Shown: positions 36,901 to 50,412, numbered from the stretch's first letter. The stretch: 64,000 nucleotides of DNA from Diplosphaera chodatii (GCA_032358165.1 JAALGY010000061.1:1894250-1958249), one strand, 5' to 3'. Notes: generated from the letters alone by a model not told the origin. A program made the numbers and translations.

Positions 36901-37948
36901 ACGCTGCTGCTGTAGGGCAGCGACATGCCCAGCGCCTCGATGGCGGACGCCATGGTGTTGGCGGTGTACATGCCGCCGCACGCGCCCGCCCCGGGGCACG
37001 CGTTCCGCACCACGTCCAGCCGCTGCTCCTCATTGAAGATGCCCGCCGCGTACGAGCCTGCAGGCGATACGCACAGAGTGCACTCACCACATCTCGATAC
37101 CAGGGAGCATACTTCCGCCAGCAGCACCTGCTGCACTGGATTCAGTTATGGTAGCTCAAGCGGGCTTCAGCCAGGCTTGCACCTGAAGGCCTGCCTCTGT
37201 TTAGGCACTCACCGTACGACTGGAAGGCAGACACGATGTCCAGCGGCTCGCCGGTAAGGGAGCTGTAGCCGGGGCGGATGGTGCCGCCGTACACCATGAG
37301 CGCCGGGCGGTTCAGGCGCGCCATCGCGATGAGGCAGCCCGGCATGTTCTTGTCGCAGCCCGGCAGCGACACGTTGGCGTCATACCTGTAGGTGCAGCAG
37401 CAGTCGTCTGACGCATCACCAACCCGGCAGCACAGCGGGCGGTTCTCAAGAACCCGACCCTGTTCGCTACCTTGGCCACGCCGTGGGGCACAGCGCAACG
37501 CCTCGTCGCTGTGCTACATTGCAGGTTATACAGCACCCCTGTGCTCACGAAGCGCTGTGGTACACAGCCAGAGCGGCCACACCATGCCCCAACTCACCAT
37601 TGGGCGCCCATGATGGTCTCGATGCTGTCGGCGATGAGGTCGCGGCTCTGCAGGCTGAAGCTCATGCCGTCGGTGCCCATGCTGATGGCGTCCGAAACGC
37701 CCACCGTGTTGAAGCGGTAGCCCACCATGCCTGATCGAATATAAGAAAATTCGTCACTAGGATGGGGCACCCTTGCATTGCCGTTGGTCCGGGATCCTGA
37801 CAACGACGCCTGCATGCTGTTGCCTCTGCACGTCACTGAGTATGCGAGCATTGAGAGCTGGTCCTCCAGAGCGCAGGCTGTGCCAGGGGAGGCGAGGTGG
37901 CGCACCAGCATCCACCACGCCGGCCTTGACCTCCGCCGCCAAGTCGTT

Positions 37949-37984
<36 letters not shown>

Positions 37985-38514
37985 GCTGCCGATGCCCACC
38001 TGCAGCCAGTGGATGATCATCGTGCTCGTGTACAGGAGCGTTCATAAAGTACAGCCGCCAATGCAGCCAGAAATCTCGAATCTCTAACCCACCTGAGGCT
38101 TCCCCAGGTCCTCCTCACGCAGCCCTGTGCCGAACAGCTGCGCCTGCGACGCGCCCTGCGCCTTCGGCTGCGTGATGGTGCGGCTGTACTTGTTCAGGCC
38201 CTCCGGCACCGGCAGCGGCTGCGCATCGTCCTATAGCACACAATATCAAGGATGAGCAGTCTTACACTGCAGCTGCCGCGGCAGCCAGCCATTGAGTTCA
38301 ACTGCCTGGAAAGCATCGCTTCCGCTATCGAGGCCAGCCAAGCCTGCGAGATGCTATCCTGGGCTCTGAACTCTAAGCTGACCTGGTAAGACCCTGGCGA
38401 GGGGCTCTCCGGAGGCGATGTCCGCCGCTCTGGCGCTGCAACAGCCGACGGCCTGCGTGCATGTGTCATGCATGCCTGGAGGTGCCTACCAACGGACTTG
38501 TGTGCTTGGAGCAT
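33915..38514 (-). CDS. ILVD: Dihydroxy-acid dehydratase, plastid (Ile/Val synthesis)
   Basis: Fe-S enzyme that dehydrates 2,3-dihydroxy acids in branched-chain amino acid synthesis. Read on the minus strand: transit peptide exon (about 38514-38385, [20 protein letters not shown]...), then exons near 38235-38095 ([15 protein letters not shown]), 38000-37900 ([20 protein letters not shown]), 37730-37605 ([20 protein letters not shown]), 37385-37212, 37060-36860, 36625-36490, 36080-35965, 35755-35680, 35550-35445, 35235-35080, 34850-34750, 34585-34465, 34252-34188 and 34070-33915. Cluster motifs are present: [16 protein letters not shown] and [17 protein letters not shown]. Also seen are [28 protein letters not shown] and the C-terminal [20 protein letters not shown], which ends the protein as in other members. 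Length is the normal size for the family plus transit peptide. Identity is certain; exact small-exon limits are approximate. Confidence 0.94.
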
Positions 38515-39263
38515 TGCTGACACCAGAGTGGCTAACTCACACCTGCATGTGCTACGCTGCGCCTGATGGCGTGGTGTTATGGAGGTGTTTATTGGAAACA
38601 AAGAGCACCATGGCCCATGAGACAGCACAATAGAGTGCATAGTGTGCAGCGTGCATGGGCGGAACCATACCTGCACATCCTGCGCACAGGCCTACATCTG
38701 CTGGTCTGTGATATGCTCCTCTGAAACAGCGATTTGGACTGTGTGGGCAGCTGTGATGCGCCAAGGCATGACTGCCTGCACGGTGCCTGCATGCTGCTGC
38801 AGGCTGCAACCTCTCTGCTGCGATCAGATGGAACTGCAGCTGCACTGACGGCGGAAGCTTTCGGAGTTTTGGTACCTTAACGTCGAGCGCTGGTGCTGTT
38901 CACACGGGAGGTGTTTCTGTCTCTTTGATTGGTGCAACACATGCGAGAAACACCTTGCAAACGACACTGTGCGCGGCGTGCACATCGCTGTGTGAGCTCA
39001 AGCAGGGGAGATTACCTGATCGTGGTGTATGCCCCTGCACAGAGTGAGGGCTGCAACAGCGAATACAAACAGCGTCAATGGTGCGGTGGCAGACCCCACT
39101 TTCACGGCACTTCTACCTCATGATGCATTGACAGCTTGCACGCACGCTGTCCTGAGCAGCGGGACGGTCCGTGCGACAGCGGACTTGACATGTAGCCATT
39201 TGATCTAGTCACTACAGCGTGTTTGCCGATGTACACAAGTCCCTGATCTCGGAACGGGGCTCG
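38515..39263. other. Intergenic, divergent promoters
   Basis: About 750 bases between the divergent dihydroxy-acid dehydratase (minus) and SEC3 (plus) starts. No conserved element was recognised. A 5' exon of SEC3 could be hidden here, because the frame at 39219-39264 is open. Confidence 0.45.
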
Positions 39264-42200
39264 ATGGAAGGCGCCACCATGAGCAGGGAGCTCAGCCGCA
39301 AGCTGAGCGACCGCAAGTTCCGCTCCGAGAGCATCGACCGGATGGAGGAGGTGTTTGCGCACACAGACGAGCGGGTGCTCATGGCCCAAAAGGTGCTCAT
39401 GACGCAGATCGTCTCAGAAGACATACGAACCGCAGCTGATCATCATTTTGGTAGCGGCATCAAGCCAAGGATGTCCGTTCGGCCGCGCTTTCTACGGCGG
39501 ACATCTGAGCTGAGGCGCCACACGATGCCTGCATTTTGTTACAATGCAGGTGTACAAGGTGATGCCCGTGAAGGCAGTCAGCTTCCTGAAGCAGGCCAAG
39601 GTATGCGCATCACATTGGACTGGCATGCTGTCGTTGCCACCTGCCAGCCTGCAGGTGGTGCAGCAAGCCGCGATCATGGGGTGTTTAACGGGACCTGTAC
39701 TGTAGCCAGCATGCTGTGATGCAACGCCCAGCTCTTCTGTGCTGCATGGTAGAGCCTTTCTACTCACAGACGAGTCGTGATGTCAAATCATAGGCTGAAG
39801 AGACTGCAGACTGCAGCAATGCTGATGTGGGCCCTGCTGCGCCGCAGGGGGCGGCCAAGGAGCGCATGCTGTGCCTCACCGCCAAGCGGCGCGGCCGCAC
39901 GCAGGGCTTCCGCGGCATGCTGCACGCCTGCAAGCCCGGCGCCGGCGGCCGCTACCAGGTGCACATCGGAGTGGGGTCCGCACATCCCGCACATGCATCT
40001 CGAGGATGCGGATCCATCTGCTCCCACGCAGATTACACGTGTAACCCGGCATCCTGTTCATCTGCCACCTGCCAACCAGCGCTGGGCAGATGGTCTGCAC
40101 ATGATGCTCACGGACACCACACGATCGCAGGTCCGGCAGTCGCTGCCGATGGCGCAGCTCACCCGCATCACCGTGGAGCCCAGCCCCGCGGGCGACGGCC
40201 GCGAGACGGTGGAGCTGACCTTCGCCAGCGGCGCGATCACCGGGGACACGCGCTGGAGCTACGAGCTGGCGAGCGCGACGGACCGCACGCTGCTTGTGCG
40301 CGCGCTGTACCTGTTCGCCACGTGAGTACTGCGTTCTTGTCATCACCCTGAGCTAGGGCATTTCACATGTCCAGACCCATTAGCATCCGAGACCAGATTG
40401 TATCGTTGCAGTGGTAAGCTGTGGTCTCTGGGCCAAAAGCTGCTGGAAGAAGTGCGTGCAAGTGCGTTCTACATCGTCAGCACATGCTTGCAGGCGGCAC
40501 GAGGAGCAGCGACCGACGATTGCGGGGGTGGACCGGGTGGAGGTGGAGTTCTGGGCGCGCGATGGCGGCCGGGCGCTGGAGGTCGAGGGTGGGTTGTGCT
40601 GTGGCGCTCATGGTGGCCCAATCTTGGCAGAGACGCAGATGCCAGAGACGACACCCTGCATGCTCATGCTGCGGAGGGCTGCAGGAGGGGTGCTTCCCTG
40701 ATGGCAGCCGCTGGCAGCCCTGATGATGCTGAAGCTTAACTTTGTATGGACTTTCGGACCGTCAGTCCCTGCGCTTGGTGTCCATATATTGGACGGTCAC
40801 ATAGCTTCACACATGACAAGTGGACGACAAGTGGAACCGTCCTCTTGCAGAGGCGGCGGCGCCGAGCGACGGCGGGGCGCAGGCGGCGGAGCCGGGGCAC
40901 ACGGCGCGCGGCGGCCCGGGGCTGGTGTCGGCGCGCGAGGCGCGCGACCTGCAGCAGCTGCTGGACATGTTCAGCATGGGCTACGCCGACGTGGAGGAGT
41001 TCCAGGCGCGGCTGGGCTCGGAGCTGGGCGCGCTGGAGGTGGGCAGCCGGCCTTGCGCAGGCGTCTGCGGTAGAGTGTCAGGCCCCTGCAGCATGACTAG
41101 ACTGAGCAAGGGCGCCGGCCGGGCCTTTTGCCCGAGCTGTGTACGCCGGTTGAACCACAAGTGTGCAAAGCCCGAGGCCGTGATGGCCACACTGACTGGT
41201 CACTCTCGACAGGAGAAAAGGGAATTTGCACAGATTTGCCGCACTGGACGAGCCCTGTGCTGGCAACATGTTGCCAGCAACGCTGGCTGTATCGGGGTCT
41301 GGTTGCATTGCAGGCGGCGAATGTGCACGCGATACTGGAGAGCGGCGCGCAGGCGGCCACGGTGGCGGGCGCCATCACCAGCGCCGAGGGCCTGCTGGAA
41401 GACCTCGAGGTGCACGCCCTACTCTGTCGCTCTGTGTCAACAAGCCGTTGCAAAACGCGGCTTTGACTGGTGACCCTGCGATCAGCTGCAAGCACTTCGC
41501 TGGTGGTGCATGTGCTCTCCTGGGGCGGTGGGTGGCCGCTGATGAGATCGGATGCACGCTTGCTGCTCTGCCAGCATGACACACCGCAGCATGCAGAATC
41601 CGATGCTCTCACAACCTAGCCAGGTGCAAAGGAATCTCAGGCATGCAACAGACTACCACACAGCAGGTGCTCGATCGACACAACCACCCTCTGCAGGAAT
41701 CGCTGTCCACGCTGGACATGAAGCTGCGGCACATGCGGGAGGACATCGCCGCGATCGAGGCCCGCAACAACAACCTGGAGCTGCAGACCCGCAACTCCTC
41801 CAAGCTGCTCGCCTCCCTGGACGGTGCGTGCCTGTTCACGATGCTGGGCTGGACGTCCCTGATGACGCAGCTCTAGACAGTTTTCCACTGGGGACGCAGC
41901 TGTCCGCTTCCGGCTCAGACTTCACATGTCGTGTCAGCATGCTGCGAGGTTCTGACCAGCCATTTGATACTCCTGCACACCGTGCTGCAGCGCTGCTGGC
42001 GTCGCTCAACCTGAGCACGGTCACGCAGCGGGTGCTGGCGCGCGCCGCCTGCGACGTGTCCTCCATCCCGCAGTTCGCCGACGCCGGGTGGGAGCTGCAG
42101 CGCCGGCTGGAGGACCTGGAGGTGGGGTTGACATTCAGTCAAAGCGCTGCATCCTCATGGCTGCTGCTCGGAAAGGAGATGTTCTGCTGTGCAAGCCAGC

Positions 42201-45200
42201 TGCGGCAGCCCTGGTACAGCAGGTGGCCGGACTGCCTGTCACCTGGCTCTTGAGGCATGTTGTAGCAGGGCTTAGATGCTGTGCTGCTGCACGCTGCAGC
42301 CGTCTGCAAACGCCGCCGTCACGTCGCCGGCTGCGAAGAAGCGGGCGCGGGCGGCGCTGCCGCCGGAGGTCGCCGGCATGGCGGCGGTGCAGGAGCAGAA
42401 AGCCAAGTGTGTGCAAAGTTTCGTCAGTGCATTGTTTCATGGAATTTACCTAGCCGCTCTGTTGCCCACACCGGCACCACAACTGCACCAGGTGCACACC
42501 AGCGTGTGCAAACACATCCTGTGCACTGCAAATCGAGCACGAAACAAGGGTTCCTGCCATCAGCATCATCTCCAAGTGCCATCAGAGCATCTGGAATACC
42601 CCGAGCATCCGTAAAACTGTTATTTGCAGGCTGCAGCGCATGACGCGCACCTTCACGCAGCGCGTGGGGGCGTTCCTGACCGAGGAGTTTGGGCACATTG
42701 CGGACGCCACGCTCAACAGGGTCTCGCCCGCCTCAGGCAAGCGGTGGTGCTTCGTGTTCGGTCAGGCTGCGCTGATGTCTGGCGGTTTGAGAGTCTTTGT
42801 GTCCGGTACGCGCATTCAACCAGCTGCAGTTGGCGCCTGTCCATGCGAGGATAGGGCCAGATGGTCAGCACTACGTTGAACTGGAATTGTGCTACTGTGC
42901 GACCTGCAGGCGGGGCGCTGCCGGACCATGCAGACATCAGGGACCGGGCCGATGTGCTGCTGCCCCTCATGCAGGTGATGTGCAGCCTGACTGCCTGCAT
43001 ATGAGACATGCTACAGCAGCTGCATCCTCAGAGATGCTGCGGAAGAGTCGTGGCGACCAGACTGCATCGCTGTCTGCAGCTGCTTCCAAAGGCATGCTGG
43101 CGGGTGCGCGGCCGTCCGTCGATCTAGATGCTCGTGCCAACATCTGGCTGCACGTGTGCAGGTGGTGCAGGGGCTGCAGCCGGCAGCCATGCCGCCGCTG
43201 CGGGGGGCGTACTGCGGCTCGGTGAACACGCTGCTGCGGCGGGAGCTGCGGGCGGTGGCGGCGTCGCTGCGGCGGGGGCCGGACGCTGCAGGGGGGCCAG
43301 GGGGCGGCGGCAGGGGCGGCTCCCCCGGCGGCCCCAGCCTCGGGCCCGGCTCGCCGCTGCACTCCTGGCGGTGAGTGGACGTCAGAACGGGCCAAAGCGC
43401 TGGTGCAGCTGTCTTCAATCTCCATGACGACCGCCAAACTGCAAAGATTGCGACATAGTACACCCCGCGCGACATAGAACCTGCAGACCAGCAGCAGCAA
43501 TTGCTGTGGTCAGAACACTCCAGCCGTGCTTTTGCCGTCTGCTCTTCGCGCTGAACAGACACATATGTTCTTAGATCATGCGCATGCCTGTTCCGCCCTG
43601 TTGCAGGCAGTTCCTGGTGAGCGCGCTGCCGCTGATGCTGGAGGAGGCGCAGTTCGCCGCCGACTTCATGGAGCTGCACCTGCCGCCGGGGGCGGGCGCC
43701 GCACGGGAGCAGCCGGCGCCCGGCAGCGCCGAGCAGGTGAGGGTGGCGTGCCGTGGCATCTGCGGCCCAGTCCCACGCCACGCTGCGCAGCCAGTCAATT
43801 CGGCTGCCAGCAGCTGGATCGGCTGGGTTCACCGTCTGGCCTGGGATTTTTGTCGAGTCTGATAGTGTTGATCATGTACAGCTGCAGCCGATTGGATGCT
43901 GATATGTCAAGAAATCAGCATGAGTATTAGAAGCGTCTGTTGTTTGACTGGAGGTACCTTGTCATGTTGGCCAATGCCCGCTCAGGCTCCATTCGGACCT
44001 TTCATGCTGTTCACGCGTCGGAGGCATCAACGTCAGGCAGGGCGGTGCGCTTTCAGGGCCCCGGCAGCCCCGCATCTGAAAGGGGTGCGGAGGACGGCGC
44101 TGAAGCGGACGGCGGCGCCGGCAGCCCCGCAGCAGCCGCTGAGCGGCAGCACACCCTGGAGCTGGGACCAGATGGGCGGCGCGTGGTCGATGCTTTGTTT
44201 GACGGCCTCGCGGCAGAGTTCCACAGCATGGTGAGACGTCAGGAACCTCAGACGGCAGCCTGCTTGATGCCCTGCGCTGATGGCGGTGCTGCAGCTGGCA
44301 TGAGGGCGCAGGCGTGTGACCGCCTGGGCGTCCCAAGCCCTTCCGAGTGGCTCCCAGGGGGTGTCGTCCTTGCTATCACTGGCAACCCGTCGTGTCGTGG
44401 GCGCGCAGGTGAACTCAGTGGCGCGGTCGCAGGGCGTGCACGCGGTGCCCATGCTGGGTGTGGCGCTGGCGTGGCGGTCGCACCTGGCCGGGCAGCCCTG
44501 TGCGCAGCCGCTGGTGCACGCTTGCCCCTGGGCATGTCCCGGTTTTGTGTCTTCTGTGTGCTTGCTGAGCCACCCCGCAAAGCGATGGTTTAGCGGAAAG
44601 GCCGCCTCTCAACGTGCGCGACCCGCATCCCTGCATGACCTCCCAGCTTGCGAGCAACACGGTGCCTGCAGGTGGAGCTGCTGGACGACTGCGTGGCAAA
44701 GCTGCTGGGGCACTTCGAGAAGGGCCTGTGGGAGCGCGTCACCGCCATCACACGGTGTGAACATCGACATGTGATGGCGGATTTGCGCGACCATAGGACC
44801 AATTGTTTGTACAGAATGCATCTCAGGCACAACCGCCGACGGCAGGATGCTTGGGCGCAGCTTAACTCAGGGCTGCCCCTCTTTGACCTGGAAGCCTGCA
44901 CGAAGCTCATAAGACAACTTAGCATCAGATATTTGTTTCTCTGCATGCTATTGCACAATCTGCGCATGATGCTCATCGCTGCAGCTATTCATGACTTGTA
45001 GCAGCAATGCATGTCATGATATGTCGCACCATGAGCGTCATGCGCTCGACCAAAATCCACAGACCTTAATGTCGCCAGAAGGTCGAGGCAGCTTTGCACG
45101 CCGGCATGCGCTGGTCCACTAATGAGTAGTGGCATTCTGGTATGCCCAATTTGCTGTTCACTCCGCAGGTACCAGAGCAGCAGCCTGGCCAGCCTGCACG

Positions 45201-47852
45201 TGCTGCCGGCGTTCCAGGACTTCGTTTCATTTGCGTCAGCGATGGAGGAGGCGCTGCTGGCCACCAGCGCCGAGCTGGGCGGCGACCTGGAGGCCCTGCA
45301 GTGAGTCCCTGTGGAGCTGCTGATTGTATGGTGTGCACAACTGGACGACCAGCTGTGTGGCCGGCCGCAGAGAGTGCAGCGGCCTTCCGAAGGCTTGCCC
45401 AGCACCACTCTGGGCTACTTGCAACCCAACGCAGGAACATAGTTCACCACTACGTGTGGCATGCTGGTCGGTGTCCCCAAGAACGTGCTCCGAGCCCACC
45501 CCTGGCTGCCCCGCAGGCTGGCGACGGACAGCGTGGCATCCCCGGTACCGCCCACCCGCTTCCTGCTGGGCGACGCCTCGGCTGCTGTCAGCGGACCCGC
45601 GCTCGATGCCATCGCCGAGGTGCGCCTGCGCACCTCACGCGGCCACCGTGCTCCTTGTTTGGTGTACAGACAAGAATGCCTGACGACATAACATGTCTGG
45701 TCTGGCCTGGCAGCTGTAGTGGGGCAGCTTGCATGCACCTGCCAGCACAGCCTCCTGCATTGGGGAGGGTGTATGGGGCGGTAGCCGCCGCTGCAGCTCG
45801 TCACTGCACTCGCCTGGTGACAGGCAGAAGTGAAGCCTGCACTGATATGCTGTGGTGGCGCCTGGCCAAGCCTGCCTGTCAATGCTGCGGCGCAGGATTC
45901 GGAGCCAGGCAGCCTGGAGGCAGCAACGGGGGCGTACCTGTCAGAGGAGGAGGTGCCCGAGGCCATCCCAGCGGCTGCGGACGTCAGGTGCGCACCACTG
46001 CATGCCGTGGTGACTGCATGTTATATGTCATGCCAGCCTGCCAGCCTTGCACATGGAGCCATTGCTACATGCCGCTGATAGATATGCCAAGCCTGCATCA
46101 GCATGCATGGTGCACAGCTATAAGGGAGTCCTCTGATATATCAGAAGCCTTATGTTTGCAGGTCGGCACGGGACGTAGCGGCCCCGGCCTATTCGGTGCT
46201 GGCGCGCTCCGGATTTGCCACCCTGGAGCGGCTGGCAGGCGCAGACGCCAAGCACGCTGACAGGTGACTTTCGCCTGAATCCGCCTGAACCTGGGAATAT
46301 GTCAATGTGGTGCCAGAACCAGTGCAGGTACTGGCTGCGGACGCACAGGCCAGAGCGCTCCAGTGTTTCGCAAACCTGCACTGAATTGCAGCGGCTGCTG
46401 AGATGCCGCATGCTCTGTGCCAGCAACGGAGGGGCGTGCTGTTGGGAGTTGCAGGCTGCGGCTGGAGAATTTTGCGTATTTCGAGGAGACGTGCCGCGGC
46501 ATGGCGCGGCGCGTGCGGGTGGTCGCCTTCTTCAGGCGCGTCCCAGAATGTTCCACACTTGCTGTGCACTCAATGCCGCCACGAGCAGCAGCTGACATGC
46601 TTGGAACACGGTCCGCAGCCGGGTGCTGTGCCCTGTGTTGCGATCCCGTTCAGGTTGCTGCTCACTGGGCCTGTCAAGATCCTCCAAACAATCTGCAGTT
46701 GCCTGCATGCTCTGCCCTGCTATTGTCGTCGGTGCCACCACTGCGCTCCTGTAGCTTGATTGTACGACGCTATGGTGGCTGTCTACATTTCGTCACAGAG
46801 GCTTGGGGCGTCCCATGTGGCAACGCTGCAGGGCTATCGTCTGTCTACGATGATGCAACGGTCGGCTGGAGTTCACCTGCTAGTCCTCGAATGTGCAGGT
46901 CAGCAGCGGCAGAGGCAAAGGAAAACGCGCTGCTGGTGTACATCCAACAGCAGCTGGAGTACGCCAAGATGTGGAAGCTGCTCGAGTTTTCGCAGGCAAG
47001 TAGCACATCATGATGGCGCTCTGCAACCATGTGCATGTGTTGTACGGTCTGTGTTTCACAGTGGGCGACACCATCATGCAGCATCAGAAGCTGCCAAGTC
47101 GCACAAAGCCGCAGCGAATAACGGCGAGTTACAACCACCGCGCATCTGGATGGCTGAGTCAGTGAGTTCCAGGCAGTCCAGCAACGCCATGGCAGGTCAA
47201 CACCCGCCTGGGTGGCTGAGATCTGGCAAATTCGTACACACAGCGCGTGGACCAGCTGCTGGAGGAGGTGGCGCCCGGGGAGCTGGCGTTCCAGCTGCAC
47301 TACGGGGCCGCCGACCTGCGCGCGCTGCTGGGCACCTGCATGGCGCAGCCGGAGAAAAAGCTGGGCGTGATGCGAGACCGGGTGCGCAAGCACCTGGCCG
47401 CCACGCCGCCGCTGTGCGAGGAGGTGTGGCGCAGGTGAGCAGCGCATTCTTCATCGCATGGCACAGCCACAGGAGCCAGTCGTGCTGAGGTACGTATCGA
47501 GCACCCTCATCCGCAGGCGGCCTGCAGCGCCGTGCCTGCTGATGCAGCGGGGTGGAGCAGAGCCGTCACACAATTGCAGCAGCGGTTCTGCCGCTGTCAG
47601 AAGCCTGTGTGGGCTACCTCAGGGACTTGTCAGTCGACACGAGTCACTTTGCATCCTGCATGCACATGGCTTCTCATGTGTCGCCTGCTGACGGCGCGCC
47701 TCTCCCGCTGCTGCAGCCTGGAGCAGGTGGTGCTGGAGCGGTACAACCGGCTGGGGGAGCAGGTGGCGGCGTGCTACTCGGGGGCCGCGCTGCGGCCCAG
47801 CCCCGGCGAGCTGCAGCAGCTGTTCCGGGGCGTCACGCCGCCCTGGCAGTGA
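39264..47852 (+). CDS. SEC3: Exocyst complex subunit SEC3 (EXOC1)
   Basis: Subunit of the exocyst, which tethers secretory vesicles to the plasma membrane; SEC3 binds phosphoinositides and marks the target site. About 25 exons were read. N-terminal part (39264-40590): SRKLSDRKFRSESIDRMEEV, VYKVMPVKAVSFLKQAK, KERMLCLTAKRRGRTQGF and AQLTRITVEPSPAGDG form the lipid-binding PH-like region. Then LLDMFSMGYADVEEFQARLG and the diagnostic coiled coil LDMKLRHMREDIAAIEARNN (about 41700-41820), followed by LSTVTQRVLARAACDVSSIP. The C-terminal helical rod continues with FTQRVGAFLTEEFGHIADAT, FLVSALPLMLEEAQFAADFM, ALLVYIQQQLEYAKMWKLLE and PEKKLGVMRDRVRKHLA. The last exon (47717-47852) holds VVLERYNRLGEQVAACYSG, like the EXOC1 C terminus. 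Introns are long and many. Low-complexity Gly/Pro inserts occur near 43290 and 44050. The start at 39264 (MEGATM) is provisional. Confidence 0.85.
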
Positions 47853-48418
47853 GGAAGCAGGCTTGGCGCCAGCGCTGCTGGGCCTGCTGCAGGCCCCGTA
47901 GCGAGCTGCTGACACTTTGGCGGTGGAACGCGTGGCGGGCCCCATAGGACGGAACATCATCAGCAACTGCTGCTGGGGCTGATTGTGCGATTCCCAGAGC
48001 AAAAACCGAAGGCATTGTGAGCCAGGCGTACGGCGTGGCTTGCCAGAGCGTGGCCGCCTGCCGGCAGCACGGGAGCAACGGTGCATGCGAGTGACCGGAC
48101 AGTGCAGCTCACGCCGGTAGGGCACTCGAGCATCAGCCCGCACCAACATTGTCCGGCACGGTGATGATCGCACCATTTTCTGCCGTGTCAGTCAGTATGT
48201 GAGCGCGCCCGTCAAGGGGCATCTCTGTGGTTTTACTACATGCCGAAGCGCAGATGGAGCAGCAACATGGCAACCTATGGAACCTGAGATGCAGTCGGGC
48301 TCTGATCGGCTTTAAAAACATACGACCAGCACATTGCCAGGCCTGACTGAGCAAGATTTTGCACTGCAACACAGCCGTATATGTTGCAGCACTGCATCTG
48401 TGCTCAATGTCATGATCC
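47853..48418. other. Intergenic, between convergent genes
   Basis: This holds the 3' flanks of SEC3 (plus) and the DPY-30 gene (minus). I see no exon, repeat or RNA gene. Confidence 0.5.
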
Positions 48419-49928
48419 TCAGCTAGTGAGGCCAGCAACAGCTCCCGCTGGGGCCTGCCCATCTGCGACTGCTGTTTCTGACGGCGGCGGCGGCGGCGGC
48501 ACACTGTCCGCCGCCGCTGCTGGTGCGGCGGTCGCTTCCTGCTGCGCCGCTGCTTCCTGCTGCCCATCACCTGCCTCCGCCCCCTGGGGCGGGGCTGCCG
48601 GCGCCGCCGCGCCGCCTGCCTTCGCATCTGCAGGCGGCATGAAGCATGCTTTGGCTGAGCAGCAGGAACCGCGTGCAGGAGGGGGAGTCCATTGTGACAG
48701 GCGCGTCACAAGGTCAGGCTTGGTAGTAGCTGCAGCTTGGCGTTTGTTGGTTGAAAGCATGCAGCTATAGGTTGGGCTATGCGAGGCTGCCAAACGCACG
48801 AGCAATCCTCACCTGCCGACGCGGCTGCGGGCTGCAAGGGGCCGGTGGACTTGGCTGCGACGGCGGCGGTCGCCTCAGCCGCCGCCTTGGCTGCATCGGA
48901 GCCAGGCTGCGGCGCATTGGCCAGCAGGAAGTTGCCCAGCCACTTCACCGGCTCCTCGGGCTTCTCCCGCACCATCTCCTGCCATAATCACAGCACGTAT
49001 GAGTCTGCAGTCAACGACCGCAGGACTGTTCCTGTACAATCTGCATGATCTGCACAAAGCTGTGGGCGAGCTGAGCCTTTGTACCAGCCCTGCGCCGCCA
49101 GTCGTGCACAGCGTCCTCGGAGACATACTCGGCATACCATCAGACAGACAAACGTGTGCGCGGCATCTGTAAGACACCAAGGTATGTGCTTCCAAGCAGC
49201 CTCAGGCTGTGGGAACTGCAGTACAGAGATCCTGCAGGCCGGGTCCTCTGTTATGCTGTCACCAGTCACCCGAGGCTGCTTTGACGTGCCAACATGGGTC
49301 TGCACTTGGTCGGACGCCTTTGATCCGAACCGAAAAGCCGAAACCAGCGCCCCGAAACCACACCTGCATGCCGGCCATGAGTAGCGGCACGACGGTGCCC
49401 TCCAGGTACGGCCGCACCCCCGTGTCGCCGCTGGTCTTGGGCGCGCGCGGCCGCTTGGGCTTGGGCGGCCCGCCCTGCAGCTGCCAGCACACAGCATGTC
49501 TGCCATATGCCCACAGGATGACCGCCAATGCTGTCTTCACCTATGACAGTCTGCTGAACAGCAGCAGCACCGGCAGCAGCCGGGTGGGACGAGACTTCAC
49601 GCCGGATCTTGCGGCGGACCCGATGCTGAATTACGCATGGTTCACAGTATGCGCCTGCTGTCAACAGCACCACCCAGACCTGCGCACTGACCTTGCCCTT
49701 GGCGTCACCGCCTGCAGCGCCGGCGCCGCCGTCGGCTGGCCTCTTGCTGCCAGCAGCGGCAGGCTGAGCCGCGCCATTCGGAGCGGCCTCTGGCGCCGCC
49801 GTCGCTGCCGGCGCCGCCGCTGCTGCATCCTCCACTTTGGTGTCCGTCGACGCCGGTGGTGCAGTCTGAGCCTGCAGATCGTTAGCAACGGAGCCCGCAG
49901 CATCCATGGCCTGCGCTGTGTCTGCCAT
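48419..49928 (-). CDS. DPY30: DPY-30 motif protein (COMPASS-type subunit candidate)
   Basis: The DPY-30 motif is a helical dimer module, best known in the DPY30/Sdc1 subunit of COMPASS histone H3K4 methyltransferases, also in flagellar and kinase-anchoring proteins. Four minus-strand exons: 49928-49692, about 49476-49364, about 48979-48830 and about 48625-48419. Exon 1 (MADTAQAMDAAGSVANDLQ...) is Ala/Pro-rich and acidic, probably disordered. Exon 2 has a basic stretch (PPKPKRPRAPKTSGDTG) and the first helix PYLEGTVVPLLMAGMQ. Exon 3 completes the motif with EMVREKPEEPVKWLGNFLLA. The rest is Ala/Pro-rich to ...PPPPPPSETAVADGQAPAGA. The core is about 40 residues, as in the family; the low-complexity arms make the protein longer than animal DPY30. 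The nuclear role is inferred from the motif and the basic patch. Confidence 0.8.
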
Positions 49929-50412
49929 GCTGCAATGATATGTAGATCACCCAGGTTCAAAAAACAATCAAACAGCCAGCGTTGGGATGCCTTGCCAGCG
50001 ACAATGCACGCATTCGTGATTTCGTTTGGCTATGGATGAAGAGGACAAAGCCTGCAGCAAACGAGAGGATGCAGCGGCCATTGATCGCTTTTTGTTGCGA
50101 CCTTTGCCATGCTTCCCGACTTCCAGCATCCTGCGCACGTGATGAGCAGCTTGGTGTCTCTGCATAGGTGCAATGCGACTGGCATATCGGAAAAGCCTAC
50201 CCGGAGGCAGCAGATCCACAAAAGCCTTGAGTGCTTCTGCCCTGCTAGTCTGGACACCGGCCAGTGACACTGTGTATCCTGAGCACCATGATGGGTATCA
50301 CAGTTAGCACAGCGGGCAGCTGCACCGCGCGGCTGCTGCGGCAACAACAACAATGCACAGGTGAGATTCTGATGTGCTATCCGCAGAATAAAACCATGCG
50401 CATGCCAGCCCG
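49929..50412. other. Intergenic, divergent promoters
   Basis: About 480 bases between the DPY-30 gene (minus) and the proline-rich gene (plus). No element was recognised. A further 5' exon of the proline-rich gene is possible. Confidence 0.4.

Noticed and set aside
46132..46145. 14-base perfect palindrome TCTGATATATCAGA
   Set aside because: It lies in a SEC3 intron, short enough to arise by chance, with no flanking repeats.
45142..46260. A 372-codon plus-strand open frame
   Set aside because: It runs across SEC3 exons and introns in another frame and is Arg/Ala/Pro-rich, as expected for an out-of-frame shadow in GC-rich DNA.
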